A stretch of DNA of 64,000 nucleotides from Thuidium tamariscinum (GCA_947034885.2 OX344751.2:4154001-4218000); one strand, 5' to 3'; shown: positions 52,552-64,000, counted from the stretch's first letter. Numbers and translations: made by a program. Notes: generated from the letters alone by a model not told the origin.

Positions 52552-54420
52552 AAAGAAGTCTTGCATGTAACACAGAAGAACAATTGTTCATCCTTGGAAT
52601 TTTGTGCCCCCAAATGGAGATGATCATGAATAGTAGTTTGGTCTCCAATGAATACTTCAAATTTTTTTTAAGTAGATGATTCACACTGTTTTAAAAAGGA
52701 TGATTTCCACGGTCAATACAGGGTTAATAAAATAAAATTGGGAGGAAATCCATACCGAGTTTCATATTTCAAATCGTGTTCCAACATGGACCAAATAAAA
52801 CTACCCTTTTCCTGCATGGAATCAAACGACACCCCAATTCCGTCGCTGAATAATGCAAAGATAGTTAAAACGTGAACGCACAGTAGCCATAAGAAAGTAT
52901 TTACTGCCTCCGAAACTCCGGAGGCCTGGCTTGAACTGATTTATAGAGAGGCGACTGTATCGAAGTTTCGGCTGTATCCTTCCTCACGCGCTACAGGTCG
53001 CGCCTTCTCGCAGCGCCGCGCTGCCCGCCAAGGCCACTGGTTTCTCGCCGGAGCTCCATAGCACACCATGGGTGATGGGTCCGGCACTTGGTCAGTTACT
53101 CCTCTGGTCCACTATAGCAAAGTTTGTTGCTGGCGGTGAGGAATGGCACGGGCATCCGTCCCCCGGGCGGGCATGATGATCACCCGGTTTTCATCTGCGT
53201 CTCGTGACGAGTCCGGGTTTCCGATGCGCCAGCTCCTTCGTTGCGTTTGCCCTGCTCGGCTATGGGGGCAGAGCGAGGACGGGCCGGTAAACAGAGTGGG
53301 GACGAATCGGACAAGGTGGGCTACGCGGGAATCCCAGAGATTCACAGCGCGAACTGCAACCGTGTGCGGCGATTTGCACGGCTCTAGTGCGTGATGAGGA
53401 AAGTGTTAGATTTGTTGCCGATACGTCATCTGTAGTAGGAAATGAGGATGCAATGAGGCTCATCTCGTGTAGGAAACGAGGATTCACAACGAGGGGCATC
53501 TTCAGTAGGAAATTGAGGATTCTATGAGGGATCTCGGTTAAGAACTCACCAAGCAGCGATCTTGGTGCTCTTGCGCTACATTGTGGCGGCTGGAGCTTCA
53601 ATGGTCGTCACTCGGGCACGTTGAGCGAGCAGAGACGAAGTTCCCGGTGCTGACATTTTGCAGAACGCGCAGGTATTTTCAAGGATGGTACTTCTGTGAG
53701 ACTGCTACGAATTGCTCTCCTTCAATTCCTCAATCCCCATCTCAGCACCTCCTCTCAACCTTCTGGATCTTTGAATTCTGGAACCGCTCGGAGAAGCACT
53801 GGCTTTCAGATTCTACACTTGCAAGGAGCGTTGGACGAGAGATGCTCTCACAACCACGTAGAGTCGAGTCATGAGCCTGGACCGATGGTCGTGGGTCATT
53901 TTTAAACCTTTTCTTCGTCTTGTAGTGACCACTGGTTATACGAATCAACGTGATCTCGAATTCACATTGAGGTAGTTTCAAGGACCAGAGCAGCATTGTG
54001 ATGGAGTTGATTCAAATAGCATTTAGGCAGGGGAATCTACACTAGCCCTGGTGGAAACCGACGCGTTTGAATTCTTATCTCGTACAGACGGCATTACCTT
54101 GGGTTTAGGGTAATAATCCTTTTGAACATGGTCGAATGAAGGAACACACCGATTAAGCCTAGCCGTTTATGTTATCCCTGTGTTCGGTTGCAGGTCAGGT
54201 ATAATAGTGAGAGAAGCACGATTGTGTTGTGACGATGGAGCTGGAGAGTTCAGGAATCCGCCGCTGTGCAGGATGGAAAAGAAAGCAGAGTTGGACCTTG
54301 TGTAAGGGATTTGGCGTTGTGAGTTGGACCCGTTTTCTTCATGACGTGCATATTTCCAGCCAGTTCTTTTCCTCGTCTTTTTCGATGCATTGACACTTCA
54401 CTCAGCGTTTAGCGTTCCTG
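52552..54420. promoter_or_regulatory. GC-richer upstream region of the CaaX protein gene
   Basis: Base composition changes from AT-rich to balanced at about 52800, marking the promoter side of the next gene. At 53427-53530 a 34-36 bp unit with GTAGGAAA.GAGGAT and CATCT is repeated three times. Frames of 60-113 codons on both strands overlap and lack motifs. The leader of the gene probably lies in the last several hundred bases. Confidence 0.5.
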
Positions 54421-57400
54421 ATGAAGTCGTCGACGGCAAGGGCAACTTCGAAGCCCACCTCCAGGGCGACAACGAGTGCTACCACGACAGACAGAGGCAG
54501 AGCATCTCCAGCGAGGACCAGAGCGTCTCCGGCGAGGACCCCAGCGAGGACCGCAGCTTCTCCAGCCAGAACCCCAGCGACGGCCACAGCTCCTCCAGCG
54601 AGGACCTCATCAAAGGCCGGCGCTTCTCCAGCAAGGAACCGGGGTACTGTTGCGAAAGCGTCAACAATGTCGACAACGGAACCTTCTATCACCCCTCCGC
54701 GACGTTCGACAAGTTCTGCAGTGCCCATCCGGGAATCGGCCTTACCGACTAGGATACCCACATACAGCGGTAGTAGAGCGTCAGTGTCTCGCGATACTGT
54801 ATCCCCACCACTGAGTAGCTCTCTGGAAGCAAATTCCCCGGTCAAGTCAAATTTAATGTTGACAACGTCGAGGATTCCGAGTCCGAAGATTGTCAAAGGA
54901 ACCTCTCCAATGAGGAACTCAGTTTCACCGAAGCAGATTCTTTCCCATGAGTTCCTTTCCAAGACCACTGCCAAGTCGCGCGGTCAGTCACCGCTCGATC
55001 GCTCCATTGATGACCCCAATCAGCTCCGACTTCTGAGTGTGCCGGCAGGCAAACTCCAGGATTACATGTCGAAGAGTCACGATCATGGTTCTTTTGCGTT
55101 GAACCGTAGCGTCGATCGCGGCCCCAAGTTCTTGTCCAAGAGTCAAAACCAGGGTCCCAAGAGCTTATCTAATTCACAAGACCGAGGGTTTACGAGCTTA
55201 TCTACGTCACAAGACCGAGGATTTACGAGGTTATCTACGTCACAAGACCGAGGATTTAAGAGCTTATCTACGTCACAAGACCGGGGATTCAAGAGCTTAT
55301 CTACTTCACAAGACAGGGGATTCATGTCTAGGTCACAGGACAGAGGATCTTATGCACATCAGAATACTGCATTGCGGAAATCAGTAACAGTGCCAGAGTA
55401 TGGATACGATGGACGCCGGAAATCAACAAGCAGCAAGGACCCTGCAGCTCCTCGCTTGATGTCCGCTGGACTGAATCGGCGAGATACCGTTTCGCTCCAT
55501 CTACTGATGGGGAGGTCTGTAGATTCCACTGTAAGCTTCTCCACGGCCGCTTCATCCCCAATACGAGGAAATCGCCAGAGCTTTCGAGATAGTCACAGAT
55601 TAGTCCCCTTGCAATTATCCGACCCAGTCATGTCCCAGGGATACAGGAGTGGCGACCAAACTCCCGACGAAACTTCACCGCTAGACGGAAGAGTTCCAGC
55701 CCGGAAGCACCGGCAGCTCAAGTCACCCGATTTCTTCGACGTGAAGAAATTGGATGGGGATGGAGGTGTGATCACTGCCGTCTCGCGAGTGAACCAGAAG
55801 GTACAGAGAATAGAAACCACCGGTGCAGCATCGTCGGAGGGCGGTCAGGATGCCAACAGACCCAAGCTGCATCCCAGTTACGATCAAAGACGGGACAGTC
55901 TCGCGGATTCTGCACGAAAGGCGTTTAGCGTTGAGACAGACTCCGCCATTGGAAGCTCCCATTTCAGCAGCGAAATCAATTACAAGCTCGAGAAAGTGCT
56001 GAACGGCGCGCAGGATCTGCTTGAAATTGGCTCATGGAATGACGAGGACGAGGAGTATCTCCGCATCTACAAACTCGAGCGCAGCGTTGGTACTGACATT
56101 AAAACCTCCGACTCTGTTGACACTGGCAACGGGGCGAACGGATCATCAAAGAAGTGGGGGCAACATCCGGAGGCTGGCCATCTCAGTCAGTACAGCAACG
56201 CACTGTACCAGAAGAGTGAACCAGATTCTGATTTGGGCACTTCAACCCAAGCCTCCCCTCAGGCATCTCCCCCACGAGCCACAACCGCAACCCAGCCTGC
56301 TGCTGTGAGCCGAATTTCATCAACATCGGCGACCAGCATTGACTTGAATCGGAGCACCGACACAACATGCTCAACGTACAGCCAGTACGACAATGCATTT
56401 TGGGCCGACCCTCCCATCAACGGCACCTTCCGACCGTGGAACCCGAAACGCGAAGCTGAAATGACGCCTTCTGCTGCCGTTCCTCCGACTTTGCCCGTGA
56501 CTGAATTAGCCCACCCTCCTCCAGAGACTCCACCGGTAGCGAATGCTGCAGAGTTGAATGACAACAGGATGTTCAGATACAACGACGGATTGGAACGACT
56601 CACGAGCTATATGAAAACGGCCAACCAGAGCACGAGAAAGAAGAGGGGCTTAAGCGAAGATTTACCAAGTTCCCAAGCTTCGGGATGCTTCGATTACCTC
56701 GTGGACTTTCTGGATTCGCAGACTAGCATCGCCGATGTGCTCGTTTCGGCGCATGACGAAACCCTAAAGCTCAACGACTTTACGCATTCTGCCGGTGGTG
56801 CTCAAATCCATCCCGCTACCGTGAAGCGTTTGGATTCCAAGATGACAAACGACACCGCCATGCTTAGTAACAGGTCAGCGAAATTAATTTCCTGAACGAA
56901 TTGTGCTGTAAGAGAAATTCTTGGCTAATTTCATTGAAGGAGCTTTTGGTAGCAGTTTTTGGTAGCCAAAGAAGAGTCTACGTAATATTTTACAGACAGT
57001 GGGAGGCTGCACTTCTCCAATTTTCACACTACGAATGTTTTCTGATGTCTATGATACCATTGTGAATAGCTTGAAAGACATCATAGAGTGAATAACTGAA
57101 AGGAGTAGAAATTTTCTGGTATTGGTAAAATTATTGTTAGAGAATATCAAGATAATGTGTAAGAAGGATCTAGATTCATTGTTCCAAAGTTTCTGAGGAA
57201 ACTGCATGTTTTGCTGAAACGTTGCTTGAATTTGAAAGCAATCGACAAAAGTAGAATGTAGAATTCTAGCAGAGTTTGCAGGTAACTGTCTAGCAGAATG
57301 AACAGGTAGATTGCTGCAAACATTCCAGCAGATTTCTCCATCAGAACTGGCTATCACAAGCCTGCAGCGATTTGCTAACTTTAAAGAAAAACATGCAACA

Positions 57401-58948
57401 GGTCCAGCGAGAGCAGGATCACCGACTTAGGAAGCGAGGCAAGCTGGGAATCCGGCAAGAGCCGATCGGTCCAAACCCTCGGCACAACGGGAGGTAAAGT
57501 GATGGACCAAATAACAGAGAAGGTCGATTCGCTCTCCTACGACAGCCCCAAGCACTTGTCCACATTCAAGTTCGGCCTCAAGAAGACCACCCTGGGCGCC
57601 TGCGAGACTATCATAAGCTCAGATCACAAGTCGGATGGAGTGGTGGACTTCTTCCCGCAACGCAAGTCGGTCTCTATTCCCATGGTGCACCCGCAGACCC
57701 CGTCATCTCCCAATTTGAGCTGGCCCTCGCAAACCGCACCAAGCTCGATCAATGCTTCTCGCAATCCGTCTCGCAATCCGTCTCGCAATCCGTCCCGTAA
57801 TCCGTCTCGAAATGTATCTCGCAACCCATCTCGCAGCCCCTCGCAGCGCGGTTTCTCAGGTTTGATCAAATTCAATTTTTTACTTCCCGCCTGTTTTCCG
57901 AAATCAAATTTTCGGTGCCGTCTTGCTCATCTATCAAGTCTCTCAACCCGGTTTCAAGTCGCAAACGTCATTTTGCCCTCATTGAAATTGTATTTCATTC
58001 CAAAATTAAGCCTACTAAATTTCTCAGAGTAGAATCTTGATCTCTATAATGAGAAAACTGATTTATTCTTCTTTGGAATCGTAGTTCATACCAAAATGGA
58101 GCTGATTATCTAAAATTCTCCGAGTAGATTACTGATTTTGCCATTGACTCAAAGTAGGTCATGAAAAGTCTGCTTATTTTTCTTTGAAATTATAGTTCTT
58201 TCCAGAATGAAGCTGGAAATTTCTAAGTTTATCCGAGTAGATTATTGAACTGTCTCACTGATTCGTTTCTCATTGTTCTTGATTTTGAATGTTAAGAACA
58301 ATCCATATCGGTGTGGGTACCTGCCATCCATCGCTTTCCTTTGCGAATTCCGTGTAGATTCTCTGAGTAGATTACGTTGAACTTTGTTGCTGATTCGAAG
58401 TAGTTTTGATAACACTACTTCAAATTCTGATTGTTCTTGTTTTTCAATGTCGAGCAATCTATATTGGTGCCATACCTGACATATCCTTTCCTCTCCTTTG
58501 CTTCCTCCGTGCAGATGCGACCCTCACCGGACTCAACCACCGCCACGCCTCTCCTCTCTCGACCTCCAGCCGTCAGATCAAGATCGTCTCCGAAGCCGGC
58601 GTTGAATCCCGAAGAGAGGAGGACTCCCCGCCTCCCTCCTCCTCTCCTCCCCCCCCCGCGGCGGAGGACCGCTTCCCGAGCCCGGAGCTTCTTCCCCTCC
58701 GTTCCTTCAAGAAGATGCGCGTGGACAGTCCGAAAGCTGCAGTAGCAGCAGCCCCAGGGTCGACTTCCCCCACGGTGGAACCTCCGGCGAAGAATGTGCA
58801 GATGCGGCATAGTAGCGACGACACCCACCGGAAAGGAGGAAGCTATACCCCGGAGAGAGGCGGCATTGGAAAGAGGAGTGATAGGGATAATAGTCTCAGT
58901 TTGAAACTCGATCAGGCCAACAAAGGTTGCGGCTGCAACATCTTGTAA
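54421..58948 (+). CDS. repeat-rich Ser/Pro/Arg protein with C-terminal CaaX box
   Basis: Function not recognised. Three exons, 54421-56873, 57402-57859 and 58515-58948, with compatible phases (2 then 1), give about 1114 residues. The start is the first ATG after an in-frame TGA at 54391-54393. Residues 1-75 or so are low complexity with SPART-type repeats. Residues about 235-309 are seven 11-residue repeats of form F.SLSTSQDRG. Exon 2 carries an SRNP repeat (about 57760-57840). Two less simple segments may fold: around EINYKLEKVLNGAQDLLEIG, and around GCFDYLVDFLDSQTSIADVL. The protein ends GCGCNIL: a CaaX box with leucine last, which favours geranylgeranylation by GGTase-I, plus a nearby cysteine that could be palmitoylated. 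This suggests a largely disordered protein tethered to membrane. Exon 3 has a competing frame to 58745, but only the chosen frame fits the splice phase. Confidence 0.85.
55123..55345 (+). repeat. 33-bp coding tandem repeat in exon 1 of the CaaX protein
   Basis: Seven units encode an 11-residue peptide, consensus FKSLSTSQDRG, with the first two (PKFLSKSQNQG, PKSLSNSQDRG) and last (FMSRSQDRG) diverged. The middle units are nearly identical at DNA level, which points to recent unit expansion in frame. Confidence 0.9.
57860..58514 (+). repeat. intron 2 of the CaaX gene with decayed internal repeats
   Basis: Within this intron a segment of about 120 bp recurs about three times (57960-58260). Landmarks are TTCTTTG.AAT..TAGTTC, CCA.AATG.AGCTG and CGAGTAGATTA. 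The splice sites are CAG|gtttga and gtgcag. Confidence 0.6.
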
Positions 58949-58996
58949 TGATATGGTAAGGTTCTTGTTGTTGGTGAAGAGTAGGGTGGCTTGCGA

Positions 58997-59460
58997 GAAT
59001 TGTGAGCTTTTAGAGGACTTTGGTTGAGACTTTTGCCGATTGATAGTAAGAGGTGCTTCAAGCGCCTTTGTTGATGCCAAATTGTGTGCTTAAGCTTTGT
59101 GGTGTTGGGATTCTGCGTTTTGGGTTCGATTTTGGTGATGCGGCATATTCGAGTAGAATGTAATGAGCTTAGGATCAAATGATTTGCAGTCCCCTGTGAT
59201 GATGCTTAAACCATAAACCCTACTTGAATTGTGAGCTTTTAGAGGACTGTGGTTGAGGGTTTTGCCAATTGACTGTAAGCGAAGGTGTTTCAGGCACCTT
59301 TGTTGATGCCAAATTGTGGGCTTAAGCTTTGTGGTGTTAGCATTCTGCATTTTTTGTTTAATTTTTGGTGGTGAGGCATTTTCGAGTAGAATGTGTGATG
59401 AGCTTAGGATTAAATGATTTGCAATCTCCTGGGATGATGCTTAAACCTTGAACCCTACTT
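58997..59460. repeat. tandem duplication, about 230 bp, in the 3' UTR region
   Basis: Copy 1 at 58997-59225 and copy 2 at 59226-59460 share GTGAGCTTTTAGAGGACT, CTTTGTTGATGCCAAATTGT, TTCGAGTAGAATGT and CTTAAACC. They lie directly after the stop codon of the CaaX gene. Confidence 0.9.
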
Positions 59461-59549
59461 GAATTTTCTGCGAATCTCTGAGGTCGGAGTGCATACTCTG
59501 AGTCTCTGAAGTTGGATTGCAATGCTCAAAATATCCCCACCGTCAAGTG

Positions 59550-59832
59550 CAAGGTAACAGCACCTAACTTAAATGCATCTGAGTAAGCATGGTTACCATT
59601 ATTATGTTTAAAAGGCTCTTTTGGGGGTCTTCTTGTAGTCAAAAGGGGATTTTAGGTTTTCTTAGAATGCATTTTTTGGACTTCAAATGAATGAACTAAA
59701 TTTTTTTAAAGTATTGATACATAGGTCTTTTTAAAACCAACTGTAGACTCTCATGAAAAGTAAGTGCATCTTAGGCAAAAATCTACATGGGATGGTTTTA
59801 GAAAAGGGTCACAATTAGGTGTTGTTACCATA
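59550..59832. mobile_element. TAAGGT element, family C, copy between the convergent genes
   Basis: AAGGTAACAGCACCTAA pairs with the inverted right end TTAGGTGTTGTTACC. The interior matches 23659-23910 in reverse complement (CCTAAAATCCCCTTTTGACT on the minus strand). 283 bp, non-coding. Confidence 0.75.
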
Positions 59833-60274
59833 AAACCTTTGTATGCCTTTTTGATGTACCTTCTCAAGGTTTGAAACAAATAAGTGAGACACAGTTTGTA
59901 TCTCTCACTCTCTCACACACATGTATGTATTTGTGTGTGAATATGTGTGTATATATTCTTAAGAATGAATTCTTTTTGAAAAAATAATCCCCCAAAAATT
60001 CGGCACACATTATTAGAATTAGTTTCCATCGATCCAGACATACGGCTCTTGAATAGAAAATCCAATATCACCGACGATAGATGAACCTACGAGACGCTGT
60101 TAGAACTGAGGAGTTTCAAGCATCCTACCCCCCTAATTGTACTGTACAGTACATGCAAACTACAACAGTTCCAAAGGTTCCAAAAGGTTCCAAAATGTTA
60201 CTCATTCCAATACAAACACGGTCTGAACCTTCCCTGATTTGTAAAGCAGCCAGAAAATCAATAGCAAAATTCAT
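59833..60274. other. region between convergent genes, 3' UTR of the renalase-like gene
   Basis: Holds a short TG-rich stretch near 59920-59950. The minus-strand 3' UTR of the renalase-like gene should lie here. No other gene is seen. Confidence 0.4.
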
Positions 60275-63200
60275 TCACAACAGGCTTCCCAGACGCTCAC
60301 TAGCCTGCATTCCACTAATTATGGCGCCTTCTACTAGTGGAAAGGCACAGAAGTCGCCACATACAGCAATTCGCCGATCCTCAAGCACAAGACACTTCTC
60401 CTCAGGAGCAATCGAAGTTGTTGGAAATGCTCCACCCCTGCCACATCCAGATGAAAAATCAGAGACCAAATAACATGGCAGCTTTTAGACATGTAGTTGT
60501 ACAAAGAGGGACTGCATTATGAATTATAATGCTTTTCTGACTATCCAATGGAATGGTGACACATCTGCCTTGAAAACTGGACCTGGCATTATGATACAAT
60601 CACTCTATTCATTGGAAAGTATTTGCAGTGGGTTCATTTCAACGACATTCTTCTTGTAATGTAATATTGCCTCAACTCTTGTAATCAAAACATGTCCTAG
60701 ACCAATTCAAAAGCTTAAAGCCACAGACGATACAATGATGATACATTCTAAACGCCAGCATGTGCTCGAAAGCCTAAAGACAAACAGTTTTCAATAAAAT
60801 TAGACTATTTCAAAATTTTGGAAAACGTCTAATTATGACTGTTCTCCCTGATATATTTGGGAAGCTAAATACAATCTAATTCTGAATGAAATACTTTACT
60901 TGAACCATTTTGAGAAGTGGGGTGAAGACATTACAAGCGGATCCTAACATAGAAATGTGGATTTGAGATACGAGGAGAGTTGAGATAAATTGCAATATTA
61001 GCTTACCAGCGATGCGCTTTCATATATGTGGGCGTGGGCATGTTAGGCACCAGTGATTGAAACCCAGTCAGTAAATCATTTGCCACTGCGGTAAGTAACT
61101 CATTTGAAGGCTTGCCCATGCCTGCTTGCGCTATTACACTTCTGGCGTACTCTGGAGTCGAGTGCACCACCCAACACTCTCTGCATTCGTGTATGGTGAC
61201 AGCGTCAATGCAACAGGACTTGAAATAACTCATTTAGGAGCTTCAAGGAAGGTAGCAAATGTACAAGAGGTAAGATGATAATATATCATATATTATTGAG
61301 TGGGACAATAGGTTTTTTAAAGTTACGAAAGTTGACTATTATTAGCTTTCAAAGTGACCTACCTATTTCAATCTGGGAAACTTAATGGCTGGTGAAAAAT
61401 TTTAAAAATTAGATGTTACCTTGAAGAGGTAATTCGGCCAGGCTTACTGCTGTCACGAGCCGCCCACACGACAATCTTTGATCCCTCAACGAGAAACCCG
61501 TCGTATGGTAGCTGCGTGTAGACAATATGTTCAAGCGCTTTAGAATTCAATGTATTCAACCGACCACCATCGAAGATTCTACGCCCCTCTAGCTATTCTG
61601 ATGATTAGAAAAAACAAAATAACGATTCAATTGAAGTGCCCCAAATGAACAAAAGAGTCCTCTTCCATACCTAAGGAGTTGAAATAATCATTTTTGAAGA
61701 GAGAAACAAAATGTGACAAAACAGAGAACAAAAGTTCTTAGAATAGAAATATATTGGAACTTTCAATACGTTTCATTGGAAAATTTCAAAGAATAGAATT
61801 AATATTGAAAGTTCTCATAATCAACTATTACCTTCCAAATTCGAATCTCTTTTCTTAGATTGGGTGAGTACCTGAAATTCAGAAAAAGAAACGAACACCT
61901 GCTTATAGGACACTCACCATGGTGAGAGGTGAAGAAAAAGCCATCATAACCGCGAAACAAGGTGCTGCTGTCACAGCAGCAACATTTTTGTTTATTTCAG
62001 AAAACCCAGCTCCCTCTGCATTCAAAGTACACGTGGAAGTATGATGAAAAGTGATCAGACTTTGAACTAACAATTAAGAAATTAATTGAAACTAATACTA
62101 ATTCTAATTTAATACCCCCGATTGCAAAGACCGATTAACCTTCAGAGGTGAAGTCTAGTCACGAAGATGAAGGTTTCTCACCTAAGAGAAGTTTGGCTGC
62201 ACCTTTGTCAGCTACGACAACGGCATTGAATTTCCCCAAATTCTCACCATCTTTGGATTTCAAGCCCCACATGCTTTCCTCTGTCCATTCAAGCCCACCT
62301 ACTTGGACACAATACTTGGCTTGCACGCCTGATTTTCAATTTCCACATGTTCGCGCGTTTAGTTAAGACAGACGAGGTGTTGTGGAAAGATTGTCCAAAG
62401 CTGGTACAAGCACAATACCACACGCATATATGCACAGCATTACTTAATGCCAGATGGGACCTTGTTTTATATAATAAACGCTGACGAAAGACTATGGCAA
62501 ACGAGATAAGAAATTCACGAATAAGGCAGGATCTACCTGGTGAGGTCGTGAGAGCCTTGCATATAGAATTCATGCCTGGAACACCTACATATCTCTTCTT
62601 CACAACCTGTTCAACATGCTGCCACTTTAGTATCCAGAGTATATACATGGTATACAGAGAATGTAATGGGTGTACAGAGCATCCGCTACAGCAAAATTCA
62701 TCAATACAGGCTCCGTCCATCCTGGTTTCACAGTATTCAAATAACTTCACATTATGCTGCAAACATAAAAGATTCATTAGTGCCATTACATTAGATTAGA
62801 TTGTCTCAAGAATTATTGGACAACATTATACAGACAGTCTTCTTTGTGAGTCATAGTCATAGTGAGGTCTCTCTGGCATCAAAGTGATCATACAAAGGCC
62901 TCACTGCATATCGCGGGGAGGCCTCCCTATGAGATCTCTTATGAACGAATAATGATAAATGATGCTATTTAAAAGCTCCCGAAACTCTCTAATTTAACTG
63001 AAGAACTTATTTAGCAATGACAGTGACATGGCATGACATCTAAACCCAAATGTTCTTACTGTTTCTTCAGTGAAATGTCCAGTTGCGACGTTCAAGGAGC
63101 CAAAACGACCTTCCCAATCAGCCACAATCCCTGAGGCCTGCCACTTGTCGACCAGTTGTTGCACTTCCGAGCTCTTTACAGTGAAGTACTGAGCTCCGTG

Positions 63201-63447
63201 ATCAAACATCAACTCTGATCCATCTTCAACTTTCTCCCTGACCATATAAAAAAGTGAGAATTCCTCAAGTCATACAGGTAACAATTTTGAAACCAAATAA
63301 ATTCATATGTCTGACATTGAAATCAACTAATAAAGTTGTTAACATACCGGCGCTGGGACATGCGACCTCCAGGACCACGACCTGAATCAAAGATTTTCAC
63401 AGCCAAACCTTTCGCTGCTAATGACGAGGCGCATACCGACCCTGCCA
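60275..63447 (-). CDS. renalase-like FAD/NAD(P)-binding oxidoreductase, eight exons, 5' partial
   Basis: Plant homologue of the renalase / FAD amine-oxidase fold family, of the type of Arabidopsis AT3G04650, which is probably organellar. Exons, 5' to 3' on the minus strand: 63447-63348, 63237-63060, 62606-62537, 62328-62182, 62015-61918, 61511-61420, 61180-61007 and 60437-60275. Phases agree throughout and give 339 residues. Visible landmarks are AGSVCASSLA (helix after the FAD GxGxxG loop), FDSGRGPGGRMSQRR, MFDHGAQYFTV, YVGVPGMNSI, GENLGKFNAVVVADK, CFAVMMAF, VVHSTPEYA, YMKAHRWGGAFP and the C-terminal FAD motif IAVCGDFC...VEGAIISG. The upstream exon with the first glycines and any transit peptide is not in the window. 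The first visible exon starts in phase 1 after an acceptor at 63448-63450. Family assignment is firm; substrate is unknown. Confidence 0.93.
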
Positions 63448-63450
63448 CTG

Positions 63451-64000
63451 CATAACCCGAGCACCCAAATTCAATCACGGACGACAGTAGAAGAGATTCC
63501 AAAATCGTTTGGTCCCAAGGCTCTTAGTTCCCAATATCCAAGAAAAGATTGCGGAACTTTGGTTTTTACATATTAACAAAAACTAAGTATCTTGGTGGCA
63601 CGTCCTTTGAAACTCGCTAAGTGTATGACTTTTGATATATGAGTGGTCAACTACTTGAGAACAAAATGGAACTCATAAAATCTGCAAATCTGCAAATCTT
63701 TTTCCAGTGGAATCAAACCTTTAGAAAGTCAGTGACAACATCTTGAAAAATACCCAGCTGGAGCCCTACTAACAGGAATATGGCATCCTTCAAGAGACCC
63801 AGAAAATCCAACCACACATTCCAGTCACCCAAGAGAAAACCAACGTTACAAATGACGTAAGACATAACCTTCTTAAGCCGGTAGGGATCTTCCCTACTGT
63901 GAAAAAAACGTGTATAGGTTTATGTGCAGCCATAAGAATGAAGGAGAGAATGGAACATAGAACGATTGAATAATGAAATGGCTTTTAAGGGAATGAAGAA
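63451..64000 (-). other. intron of the renalase-like gene running off the right edge
   Basis: The acceptor TTATGCAG immediately precedes the first visible exon. I searched the rest of the edge for the missing GxGxxG exon and found none, so this is most likely a long intron. Confidence 0.6.

Noticed and set aside
53143..53905. Several frames of 69-113 codons on both strands
   Set aside because: They overlap each other in a GC-balanced promoter or leader region and show no motif.
54402..54974. 190-codon open frame on the minus strand
   Set aside because: It is the shadow of the repeat-rich N-terminus of the CaaX protein. The low-complexity Ala/Val/Gly composition mirrors the SPART repeats.
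55143..55325. CRISPR-like regular repeats
   Set aside because: The 33-bp period is continuous without spacers and in frame with a protein, so it is a coding tandem repeat.
58431..58745. Alternative + frame across exon 3 of the CaaX gene
   Set aside because: It looks proline-rich and plausible, but the splice phase from exon 2 requires the frame that ends at 58948 with the CaaX box.
58415..59080. 221-codon open frame on the minus strand
   Set aside because: Overlaps the last coding exon of the CaaX gene and the start of a tandem duplication. Composition follows the proline-rich coding strand.
63451..63540. Extension of the renalase frame upstream (FGCSGYAV)
   Set aside because: The glycine pattern is wrong for the FAD loop, and a good acceptor TTATGCAG lies exactly where the family's conserved sequence begins.

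Overview
This window looks like nuclear DNA of a land plant. The genes have short coding exons, GT-AG introns and plant-type products: a RabE-class GTPase, a plant-type GT92 glycosyltransferase and a plant FAD-dependent renalase-like oxidoreductase. The AT-rich, gene-poor spacer and its small transposon relics would suit a bryophyte or other seed-free plant, but I cannot fix the species from the sequence.

Layout. Four genes can be rebuilt exon by exon, with splice phases that agree throughout. (1) 3040-6111 (+) encodes a type II membrane protein of the GT92 (DUF23) family, in three exons. (2) 16839-20277 (+) encodes a RabE/Rab8 small GTPase in eight coding exons, with an intron in its 5' leader. 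(3) 54421-58948 (+) encodes a Ser/Pro/Arg-rich protein of about 1114 residues in three exons. It has internal peptide repeats and a C-terminal CaaX box, and I do not recognise it. (4) 63447-60275 (-) encodes the C-terminal eight exons of a renalase-like FAD oxidoreductase; its N-terminus lies beyond the right edge. Genes 3 and 4 converge.

Between genes 2 and 3 (about 20.7-52.8 kb), and between genes 1 and 2 (about 7.7-15.8 kb), no real gene is visible. This spacer is built from non-autonomous mobile DNA. It holds several small inverted-terminal-repeat families that share TAAGGT termini followed by a CACC motif, long foldback (hairpin) elements of 0.3-1.9 kb, a solo LTR with an exact 5-bp target duplication, a truncated LINE-like insert with a 13-bp target duplication, and tandem duplications. 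Nesting can be read directly in several places, so the relative order of some insertions can be inferred.

The four genes do not form an obvious pathway. They act in wall glycan synthesis, exocytic trafficking, an unknown probably membrane-tethered role, and probably organellar redox metabolism. The most unusual features are the nested TAAGGT elements, the foldbacks, the solo LTR carrying another transposon, and the unrecognised repeat-rich CaaX protein.
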